Notes under the pieces: generated by a model
Database searches by the model: none
Told to the model about the DNA's origin: nothing
Seen by the model: only the letters and a program-made list of their open reading frames with translations
Assembly: GCA_002313925.1 (NCBI GenBank)
Contig: DCAZ01000021.1
Span: 7,119 to 21,920 of the forward strand
Source: Gemmatimonadales bacterium UBA1120
Lineage (GTDB): Bacteria; Gemmatimonadota; Gemmatimonadetes; Longimicrobiales; Gaopeijiaceae
DNA: 14,802 bases
Reading direction: 5' to 3'
Position numbers and translations under genes: made by a program
In this document: piece after piece, positions 6,116 to 12,924 of the stretch
Position numbering within the stretch: position 1 is the stretch's first letter
Layout of the letters: every line of letters starts with the position of its first letter

Positions 6116-7390
6116 ATGGAGGTGCTTGTTAGAGTTCGAGCCAGCGCTGTTTTGGTCTTCTTAATTGGGCTACCTGTGATCGGAGCAGAAGCCCAGAGCG
6201 GAGTGTCATTCACCGCCGTCACCGGTCCAATTGTCAGCAATTCAGTGTTCAGCGGGTTTTCGCTGCAAGTATTCCCACACACTCCCTCTGGCTATGTCGG
6301 AGTGGGTTCGGCCTTCCGCACACCCTCCGCCGAATTCGGGTATGGCATCTATTCCGGGCCCAGGGGCAACCACCCGACTCGGTACTTCGGCCCGAGATAC
6401 ACCCCATGCTGGGATTACATATGGGATCCTTTTGGGGAGGTTTTCAATGACTGGCTGTGGGGCTGTGATTTCTTCACTGGCCTAGCGTACCGGTCAACCT
6501 ATCGCCCCTGGGATCGATTTTTGGTATGGAGCTCCTTTCATTCAAGGCCTCCAAGCCACGCATTCACATATTGGAGAGATCCGTTCATACCCCCATGGAG
6601 ACCCCATTGGACCCAAGATCCATGGGCACCATTCTGGGACGGATACTGGGATGAGCCGGGCTTCGGAGGGCATTTCCCTGCTTCCTATCCAGCCGTCCCC
6701 GAAATTGCTAAACCTGAGCCACCCAGTCGAACAGCCACACGTCGTCCATCCTCACGGGCAGGCTCCCCCAGGGGGTACGGAGACGGTACAGCCAGACCCC
6801 CAGGTCGCTCCGCCGTTCCACGGAACTCAAGCCCCCCGAGCAGGTGGCCAGCAACCCCCGTTTTGGATTCCCGAGATCCTGAAGAACCGAAAGCAAAACC
6901 TAGGGCCAGGGGATTTGGATCCCCACCATCTGACTTTGTGCGTCCCCCCTCAGACCATCCTTCCCTTGATCCACGAAGAGCAGGCGGAGCGTCGAGGGGA
7001 GCGACCGCTAGAACCCCTCGGCCATCAGACCGTATTCGAGGAGGTACAGTCCCAAACTCGAAAACCAAACCAAGGGTGAAGCCTAAGAGCCGTAACCGGT
7101 CCCCTTACCCTAGCTTTGACCGTAACCCTGCAGGCGGAAACAGGACCCTCAATAATCCTTCACTCGGTAGAAGGCGTTCTCCGAAGGCGCAAACTCGGCC
7201 TGAAGCTTCTCCACGAACTCCTCAGACCAGACCTGCACCCAATCGTATACCCAAGGCCACCCCTTCCCCATCCAGAGCACCAAGAGCTCGGGCAACACCA
7301 AGAACATCTCCAAAGGTGAGCCCGAAACCGCCCCGCCAGCCATCCCGTCCCTCTTCTACAGCAAGGCGAGCGCGACGCCCTGGAAACTGA
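6116..7390 (+). CDS. Secreted Trp-rich protein with long Pro/Arg/Ser-rich tail, unknown function
   Basis: A 424-residue protein I cannot assign to a family. The N-terminus is a Sec-type signal peptide (two Arg, a hydrophobic stretch of about 10-21, then GAEAQ; likely cleavage near 26). Residues 30-80 are Gly/Ser/aromatic-rich and strand-like. Residues 99-178 contain 12 Trp plus many Tyr, Phe and Pro, and only two Cys (98 and 117), possibly a disulfide. From about residue 200 to the end the protein is a highly basic, disordered Pro/Arg/Ser/Thr tail with no long repeat unit. GAGGGAG (6108-6114) precedes two starts: ATG 6116, which is close, and GTG 6122, at a better 7-base spacing. The signal peptide works with either. 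Export is strongly suggested; surface, nucleic-acid or polyanion binding by the tail is speculation. The stop lies 6 bp from the convergent hutI stop. Confidence 0.75.
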   Translation: MEVLVRVRASAVLVFLIGLPVIGAEAQSGVSFTAVTGPIVSNSVFSGFSLQVFPHTPSGYVGVGSAFRTPSAEFGYGIYSGPRGNHPTRYFGPRYTPCWDYIWDPFGEVFNDWLWGCDFFTGLAYRSTYRPWDRFLVWSSFHSRPPSHAFTYWRDPFIPPWRPHWTQDPWAPFWDGYWDEPGFGGHFPASYPAVPEIAKPEPPSRTATRRPSSRAGSPRGYGDGTARPPGRSAVPRNSSPPSRWPATPVLDSRDPEEPKAKPRARGFGSPPSDFVRPPSDHPSLDPRRAGGASRGATARTPRPSDRIRGGTVPNSKTKPRVKPKSRNRSPYPSFDRNPAGGNRTLNNPSLGRRRSPKAQTRPEASPRTPQTRPAPNRIPKATPSPSRAPRARATPRTSPKVSPKPPRQPSRPSSTARRARRPGN

Positions 7391-7396
7391 AGAACG

Positions 7397-8635
7397 CTAA
7401 TACGATCTCAGAGTACCTGCCTGAACTACCGCATCACAGGGATTCCCCCCGATCCAGTAGGAAAGTTCGGATGGGTGATCAATATCCCAGACCACCAAAT
7501 CGGCACAGGAGCCCGCTCTCAACACACCCCGATCACCAGACATTCCAAGAACTTTGGCGGCGCTGCGGGTCATACCGCATAGCGCCTCTTCTGGGCTAAG
7601 TCCAAACAAGACACAAGCCATGTTCATGGCAGTGAGCGGCGAGTTGATCGGGGATGACCCCGGATTCAAGTCGGTAGCGATCGCGATTGGAACGCCATGC
7701 AAGCGTAGCGCATCAACTGGAGGCACCTGCTCTTCACCCAGGAAATAAAAAGCACCCGGTAATAACACGGCACTCGTTCCAGAGTTTGCCATCGCCTGGA
7801 TTCCATCCTCCGAAGCGTACTCAAGGTGGTCTGCTGACACAGCTCCAACTCGTGCCGCTAAAGCTGCCCCCCCGGAGTCCGATAGCTGATCTGCATGCAC
7901 TCTAATGGGAAGCCCGTGCTGAGTCCCGACTGCGAATACTCTTTCACATTCTTCGGGAGTGAACGCGATTCCCTCACAAAAAGCATCAATCCCGTCAGCC
8001 AATCCCTCGTCTATCAGTTTCGGGATCATGGTTTCACAGACGAGGTCAATGTATCCCGAACGATCACCCGCGTACTCGGGAGCAAGAGCATGGGCTCCAA
8101 GAAATGTTGTTCGAACCGTCATTGGGTGTTCTACACCTAGACCTCTCGCTACACGCAGCATGCGCAACTCTGTCTCAACATCAAGACCGTAGCCCGATTT
8201 CACTTCAACCGTTGTTACACCGAACGACCCCAACGTGCCAAGTCTCTTCGAAGCACCCGAAAAAAGTTCTTCGTCTGTCGCTGTGCGTGTGGCTGTAACA
8301 GTTGAAGCTATGCCTCCTCCACCACGCGCGATCTCCTCATAACTAGTGCCCTGAAGTCTCATTTCGAACTCTCGGGCTCGATTGCCAGCAAATACCAAAT
8401 GAGTGTGACAATCGATCAGCCCGGGAGTAACCCAACGCCCTTTGGCATCCAGAATGTTCGCTGCACCTTCCCTTAGTCCTGAAGAGAGTTCGGACATAGC
8501 CCCAATCCACTCGATTCGATCTCCTGAAATCGCTGCCGCACCATCGGCAATTTCCCCATACGGCAAAGCACTTCGCTCGCTTTCATCCATCGTAGCGAGC
8601 ATAGCATTTTCTATTAGTAGATCGCAGGAGACCAC
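7397..8635 (-). CDS. hutI: Imidazolonepropionase
   Basis: Third enzyme of histidine degradation: hydrolyses 4-imidazolone-5-propanoate to N-formimino-L-glutamate in the cytosol. At 412 residues it matches the family length. It shows the amidohydrolase metal motif HTH (His77, His79), VFAGNRAREFEMRL (81-94) and ARGGGGIAST (103-112), which are typical of HutI, then VHADQLSDSGGA (246-257) with metal ligand His247, SADHLEY with His270, and ATDLNPGSSP with metal ligand Asp322. The start is a GTG at 8633-8635 with GGGGAG five bases upstream (8646-8641); an in-frame stop at 8654-8656 excludes a longer form. It is transcribed divergently from hutF, the next enzyme of the pathway, across about 51 bp, so the two probably share a control region. 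No hutH or hutU follows it. Confidence 0.97.
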   Translation of the reverse strand: MVSCDLLIENAMLATMDESERSALPYGEIADGAAAISGDRIEWIGAMSELSSGLREGAANILDAKGRWVTPGLIDCHTHLVFAGNRAREFEMRLQGTSYEEIARGGGGIASTVTATRTATDEELFSGASKRLGTLGSFGVTTVEVKSGYGLDVETELRMLRVARGLGVEHPMTVRTTFLGAHALAPEYAGDRSGYIDLVCETMIPKLIDEGLADGIDAFCEGIAFTPEECERVFAVGTQHGLPIRVHADQLSDSGGAALAARVGAVSADHLEYASEDGIQAMANSGTSAVLLPGAFYFLGEEQVPPVDALRLHGVPIAIATDLNPGSSPINSPLTAMNMACVLFGLSPEEALCGMTRSAAKVLGMSGDRGVLRAGSCADLVVWDIDHPSELSYWIGGNPCDAVVQAGTLRSY

Positions 8636-8647
8636 ATCAACTCCCCA

Positions 8648-8678
8648 TTGGCGCTAACTTGCGATGTCAATCTACACT
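8648..8678 (+). promoter_or_regulatory. Candidate hutF promoter giving a near-leaderless mRNA
   Basis: TTGGCG (8648-8653) and TACACT (8673-8678) are reasonable -35 and -10 elements but are 19 bp apart, longer than ideal. The start point would fall at about 8685-8687, on the chosen hutF ATG. This would explain why hutF has no Shine-Dalgarno sequence. The element sits inside the short hutI-hutF gap, beside the hutI ribosome-binding site. Confidence 0.28.
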
Positions 8679-8686
8679 CGATGGCC

Positions 8687-10060
8687 ATGACCGACCTATT
8701 TTTCAACTCTGCATTTCTATCCTCAGGCTGGCAAACCTCCGTCAGAATTGCCGTCTCAGAGGATGGTTGGATCCAGGCGATCACGTCCGGAGCATCCTCC
8801 GCTGGGTGCGAGAGTGTGCCCGGCATCGCTGTGCCAGGAGTACCCAATCTTCACTCACATGCATTTCAGCGTGCGATGGCCGGGTTAGCTGAGCGAGGCA
8901 GTTCCAACACTGACACATTTTGGTCTTGGCGAGAACGCATGTACGCATTCTTGGAACGCTTGTCTCCGGAAGATGTGGAAGCGATCGCCTCCCAGTTGTA
9001 TGTGGAGCTGCTTCGCCATGGCTTCACTTCAGTGACCGAATTTCACTATCTCCGAAATCACATCGATGGCAGCCGCTATGAAGATCCGGTGGAGATGGGC
9101 CGACGAATCCTGAGTGCCGCTAATCAAGCAGGTATCGGTACGACACTCCTCCCTGTGCTCTATCGCTCTTCGGATTTTGGCAATAAGCCACCAGCTCCGG
9201 AACAAAAACGCTTCGTAGCCGATGTCGATGACCTTCTTGGTGACCTGGCTTCGCTGCAGGACTCCACAGCGAAGAACCCGCAATATCGGATCGGATTAGC
9301 TATCCATTCACTTCGAGCGGCTGCGCCCGAAGATCTTGCCCACGCTGTCAGCTCATTCCGGGATATCGATAATGAGGGGCCAATTCATATTCACGTAGCC
9401 GAGCAAACGAGAGAAGTGAACGACTGCGTGGCATGGTCGGGCGGGCGTCCAGTAGAGTGGCTCCTCACGAACGTGCCAGTCGATAAACATTGGTGCACTA
9501 TCCACGCAACCCACATGACAGCTGAGGAGGCAACCGCTCTCGCAGCTTCAGGGGCTGTGGTGGGACTTTGCCCGACTACCGAGGCGAATCTAGGTGACGG
9601 ATTGTTTCCATTCGAGGATTATGCTGGGGCCGAAGGCAACTGGGGTGTGGGCACGGACTCCCACGTCAGTGTAAGCCCCATCGCCGAACTTCGGTTACTC
9701 GAATATGGACAGAGAATCGCTCGGCAGGAGCGAAACATCGCAGCTGGCACTCAAGACCGATCTACGGGAAGAGCACTCCTTGAACATGCTTGGACCGGTG
9801 GGTCACAGGCGTCCGGGAGATCGACAGGGGGGCTCGAAGTAGGCCAGCGCGCCGACATCCTTAGTCTCAATGAGAATCATCCTGTCCTCGTGGGACGAAC
9901 GGGTGATGAGATCCTCGATTCATGGATCTTCTCGGGCGAGGATACACCCGTTCAGAACGTCATGGTGGGCGGAAAATGGGTCATCCGTGATGGACATCAC
10001 GAACGTGAGGAAGACATCTTCAACAACTATGCGACTGTGCTGAGACGGCTTAGTACCTAG
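8687..10060 (+). CDS. hutF: Formimidoylglutamate deiminase
   Basis: Converts N-formimino-L-glutamate to N-formyl-L-glutamate and ammonia, the step after HutI in the five-step histidine route that ends in formate and glutamate. It is a zinc amidohydrolase-superfamily enzyme. With the ATG at 8687 it has 457 residues, and the N-terminus aligns without a gap to Pseudomonas HutF as I remember it, putting the metal pair of NLHSHAFQRAMAGLAE at His56 and His58. Other landmarks are HIHVAEQ with His236 and Glu239, HATHM with His273, and GTDSHVS with metal ligand Asp324. An ATG at 8681 and a TTG at 8648 are in-frame alternatives; the TTG form would add 13 non-conserved residues. No Shine-Dalgarno sequence precedes any of them. 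N-formylglutamate deformylase (HutG) is not in the window. Confidence 0.95.
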   Translation: MTDLFFNSAFLSSGWQTSVRIAVSEDGWIQAITSGASSAGCESVPGIAVPGVPNLHSHAFQRAMAGLAERGSSNTDTFWSWRERMYAFLERLSPEDVEAIASQLYVELLRHGFTSVTEFHYLRNHIDGSRYEDPVEMGRRILSAANQAGIGTTLLPVLYRSSDFGNKPPAPEQKRFVADVDDLLGDLASLQDSTAKNPQYRIGLAIHSLRAAAPEDLAHAVSSFRDIDNEGPIHIHVAEQTREVNDCVAWSGGRPVEWLLTNVPVDKHWCTIHATHMTAEEATALAASGAVVGLCPTTEANLGDGLFPFEDYAGAEGNWGVGTDSHVSVSPIAELRLLEYGQRIARQERNIAAGTQDRSTGRALLEHAWTGGSQASGRSTGGLEVGQRADILSLNENHPVLVGRTGDEILDSWIFSGEDTPVQNVMVGGKWVIRDGHHEREEDIFNNYATVLRRLST

Positions 10061-10170
10061 CTCCCCTGCCCCCGCATCTTCTGGATAGCATTATGAAACA
10101 CCCTCCCATAAGCTTCCCTGCCCAATTTCACTGGAATGCAGATAATCCACCCACTAATCCTGATACGAAT

Positions 10171-11118
10171 ATGACGACCTTCCATTTCCATCCGGGAATA
10201 AGGCGATCCAGTTTGTTTGCGATCTGGACGATCCTGGCCATGTCGACCCCTACGCCCGTCTCCGCTCAGGAGATCATGCTGAAGTTGGGCTTCCAGGAGG
10301 GTAGCCAAATCGTCATGCAGATGACCAACCGTATGGAAATGTCGATGCCCGGTGGCTTCAGCTCACAAGTAATGGACCAGACAGTAAGAATGCGCCAGAC
10401 AGTACAGAGTGTCGATCTGAGTGGAGATGCCACGCTTATGGTCACAACCGAACATATGCGTATGGAAGGGATCGGCCCTGCTGGAAACCAGCTTTACGAT
10501 TCAGACACTGGTGACATTCCCACTGACCCGGCGATTCTGGGGGCAGCAGCTATGGTGGGACAGAGTTATTCCATGGTCGTAGGACCGGACGGTACTGTGA
10601 AATCAGTGCAAGGGATCGAAGAACTCGTTGAGGCCATGCGAGCCTCCTCCCCGCCTGAAGCCGCACCGATGCTAGATGAAATGTTTAACGCTGACATCCT
10701 CATCGAAATTGCTCAGCAGGGCATGCAGATACTTCCCACGGACCCAGTCAGTCCAGGCGACTCATGGCAAACCTCGTCCACCATGCCCAATCCGCTTCTA
10801 GGGGAAGTGACCAATAACCTCACCTTCGTTCTCGACCAGGTAGAGGAGCGTGACGGAAAGACGGTAGCACTCCTTTCAAGCACCGGAGAGATCGTCGCTG
10901 ATGCTCCTGACGGTCTGGCAGGACTACCAATGGAAATGGACGTAGATGCCGAGATGACCGGCTCACTGATCTTCGAACTAGATCGCGGCTTAATACTCTC
11001 ATCGATCACCACGAATAAGATGACGATGACCATGTCCGGACCAGATGGTGCATCGATGACCATGCCGATGACGACTGTCACCAGTCTGGAGTTGGTCGAG
11101 TACATCCCTGGGGGTTAA
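10171..11118 (+). CDS. Exported Met-rich DUF6263-like protein
   Basis: A 315-residue exported protein. I chose the ATG at 10171 because it gives a normal signal peptide (basic HPGIRRSS, hydrophobic LFAIWTILAM, cleavage after PVSA near residue 32). The frame is open from an ATG at 10093, but that start would put 26 extra polar residues before the signal. No ribosome-binding site is seen for either. The mature part alternates polar and hydrophobic residues like a beta-rich fold and resembles DUF6263 in general layout: a LKLGFQEGSQIVMQM opening, a middle stretch with GQSYSMVVGPDGTV, a DPVSPGDSWQ turn, and a final Thr/Met-alternating strand pair. About 27 of 283 mature residues are Met. Function unknown. 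The gene follows hutF by about 110 bp, with no evident link to histidine use. Confidence 0.72.
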   Translation: MTTFHFHPGIRRSSLFAIWTILAMSTPTPVSAQEIMLKLGFQEGSQIVMQMTNRMEMSMPGGFSSQVMDQTVRMRQTVQSVDLSGDATLMVTTEHMRMEGIGPAGNQLYDSDTGDIPTDPAILGAAAMVGQSYSMVVGPDGTVKSVQGIEELVEAMRASSPPEAAPMLDEMFNADILIEIAQQGMQILPTDPVSPGDSWQTSSTMPNPLLGEVTNNLTFVLDQVEERDGKTVALLSSTGEIVADAPDGLAGLPMEMDVDAEMTGSLIFELDRGLILSSITTNKMTMTMSGPDGASMTMPMTTVTSLELVEYIPGG

Positions 11119-11199
11119 GAATGGCATAGCACGGGATCACGACCCATCCTAGATTCTGGCCTCCCCATCCCTAAAGAACAGTCTTAAAGGAGAGAACAT

Positions 11200-11499
11200 A
11201 TGACTTTGGTCCTCTTTGAACTCGAAGCTAAAGAAGGTCGGGTAGACGACCTAAAAGCTATGCTCAGAGAAGCCTTGCCAGATACCCGGGCATACCCAGG
11301 ATGCTACGACCTTTCCGTATTTGCTGATCCAGATGGGAAAACCTTGTTGCTCGTCGAAGCCTGGGACTCCCAGGAGGCTTATGAGGGGTATATGGCCTGG
11401 AGAGCGGATCCTGGTCCTGGCTTTGCATCGCTGGAGGACCTGGGGCCACTGCTTGCGGGTGAACCAACACCCCGATTCTTGGAGCCAGCTGGGCTGTGA
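11200..11499 (+). CDS. Putative antibiotic biosynthesis monooxygenase (ABM) / quinol monooxygenase-like protein
   Basis: A 99-residue protein with the length and pattern of the dimeric alpha/beta-barrel ABM family: first strand TLVLFELEAKEG (2-13), helix VDDLKAMLREALPDTRA, YPGCYDLSVFADP (32-44) as second strand and loop, and LLLVEAWDSQEAYEGYMAW (49-67) containing the Glu53/Trp55 motif common in the family. Members include cofactor-free oxygenases such as YgiN, but many are uncharacterised and the substrate cannot be predicted here. The start is well supported by AAGGAG (11187-11192) seven bases before the ATG, the clearest ribosome-binding site in the right-hand half on this strand. It lies 81 bp after the DUF6263-like gene and ends 15 bp before the convergent serine hydrolase stop. 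Confidence 0.82.
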   Translation: MTLVLFELEAKEGRVDDLKAMLREALPDTRAYPGCYDLSVFADPDGKTLLLVEAWDSQEAYEGYMAWRADPGPGFASLEDLGPLLAGEPTPRFLEPAGL

Positions 11500-11514
11500 C
11501 TCAGACCTTTCGGT

Positions 11515-12924
11515 TTAACGCATTCCGTTAATCCGGCTGAAACGGAGATGTACAACCCGTCCTGCGTCTAGCTCGAATCCGGTAACCTCACCTCTTTCAC
11601 GATAAAATCTAAAGGTCCGGCCACCAGCAGCGAGTGTGTCTCCTGAAATCCGCTGTAGTTCGCTTTCGGCGTTGGAGCCCAGGTGAACAACTAGGGATCC
11701 GTCTGTATTAGTGAACTCATAATTCACGTCTAGCTCAGGGCTGTAATACGTTCCGAGATACGGGCTAGGATCACTTATTTCGCTTGGTTCAGCTCTTTCA
11801 CGCCTATCCTCAGCCTCGAGACTTGGCTCTTCAGAGACCGGGGCTAGGTGCTCGGCAAGCACGACATCAGCGACCTGAATGGCGCGACCAGAGGGACTGG
11901 CATCTGACCGATTACAGAGTGTGACGATACTGGTACTTTGAGAAGGAAAACGAAGCACGTCGGCCCGAAATCCTACCCAGCTACCACCATGGCCGATTGT
12001 CACCAAGCCGCGGTGCTCGCCGTGACTCTGGCCAAGTGCATAAGAAATTTCCTCTCCAGAGTTGAGGACTCCTCTCATTTCAAGTATTGGGGTAAGGCCA
12101 GACCTGATCCCATCCTGTTCGAGCGCTGTGACCCAATGAACCATGTCATCGATCGAAGTATACACACCTCCGTCTCCGATCATATCGAGCGTTGTCATAT
12201 TTGTTCGAAAACCATCTCCGCGAGGCGAATACCCGTCTGCTCTGAGTGGGACGATGTGGTTATGGTCGTCGTGGAAGTGTGAATGACTCATCTGTAGTGG
12301 CCTGAACAGAACTTCCTCTGCGTAATCCTTGAATGGTTTGCCCACTGCGCGTGCCACGGCCTCGGTTGCAAGCACATAGCCTGAATTGCTATACAGGTAC
12401 TCCGAACCCGATGAGAAATTCAGTTCCTCTTGTAGTGCTTGAACCTCGATGAGATCAGCTACGGTATAGAAGTCATCACCCCGAAATCCCCTGAGACTCA
12501 TCAGGGTGATGTAATCCCTCAATCCGCTGGTATGGTTCAACGTATGCCGTAGCGTGAGGGGTTCTCCGTAATCGGGTAATTCTGGAATCCATTTCTGGAG
12601 TGGATCCTCCAAATCGAGATATCCCTCCATCGCAGCAAGGGCAGCGACTGCCGCTGCAAACTGCTTCGAAACTGATCCGATTCTGAATACAGATGTGGTA
12701 TTGATCGGGATATCGTGTTCGAGATTGGCCATGCCATAGCCACGTCCGTAAACAAGTTGACCGGATTGTACGACCCCTAGAGCGCATCCCGGAGTTTGGG
12801 AGTTGAAATCGGCGAAAACGTTATCGATGGCAGCTGTATCGAAATCCCCTTGTGCGCAGGCAATCATGGGTAGTACAAGGAACGCAGCTAACAGTCGGGT
12901 ATACTTCCTAAATCCGTGTTCCAT
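11515..12924 (-). CDS. Beta-lactamase-fold serine hydrolase (class C / DD-peptidase-like), exported
   Basis: A 469-residue exported hydrolase of the class C beta-lactamase, esterase and D-aminopeptidase superfamily. The catalytic set is complete: SVSK (Ser84 nucleophile, Lys87), YSN (Tyr178, Asn180) and HGG (312-314). A C-terminal domain (about 387-469; PYLGTYYSPELDVNY, then FRFYRERGEVTGFEL) is the lipocalin-like barrel often attached to such enzymes. The frame is open to 13008, but the ATG at 12924 is the true start: it is followed by a signal sequence (LLAAFLVLPMIACAQ), is preceded by GGGGAG at 7 bases, and overlaps the upstream TGA by one base (TGATG). The Cys in MIAC may be a lipobox with a poor -3 residue. 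Coupling to a D-aminoacylase-like gene suggests action on D-amino-acid peptides, but an esterase or beta-lactamase activity is possible. Confidence 0.9.
   Translation of the reverse strand: MEHGFRKYTRLLAAFLVLPMIACAQGDFDTAAIDNVFADFNSQTPGCALGVVQSGQLVYGRGYGMANLEHDIPINTTSVFRIGSVSKQFAAAVAALAAMEGYLDLEDPLQKWIPELPDYGEPLTLRHTLNHTSGLRDYITLMSLRGFRGDDFYTVADLIEVQALQEELNFSSGSEYLYSNSGYVLATEAVARAVGKPFKDYAEEVLFRPLQMSHSHFHDDHNHIVPLRADGYSPRGDGFRTNMTTLDMIGDGGVYTSIDDMVHWVTALEQDGIRSGLTPILEMRGVLNSGEEISYALGQSHGEHRGLVTIGHGGSWVGFRADVLRFPSQSTSIVTLCNRSDASPSGRAIQVADVVLAEHLAPVSEEPSLEAEDRRERAEPSEISDPSPYLGTYYSPELDVNYEFTNTDGSLVVHLGSNAESELQRISGDTLAAGGRTFRFYRERGEVTGFELDAGRVVHLRFSRINGMR

Noticed and set aside
6651..7079. Long alternative frames on both strands inside the Pro/Arg/Ser tail region
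   Set aside because: GC-rich low-complexity coding DNA leaves other frames open; only the 6116-7390 frame has a signal peptide, a ribosome-binding site and continuous coding character.
8648..8686. TTG or upstream ATG starts for hutF
   Set aside because: The extra residues are not family-like; starting at 8687 puts the family N-terminus and metal ligands at the expected positions. The ATG at 8681 cannot be fully excluded.
10093..10170. Upstream ATG for the DUF6263-like protein
   Set aside because: It would put 26 polar residues before the signal peptide; there is no ribosome-binding site.
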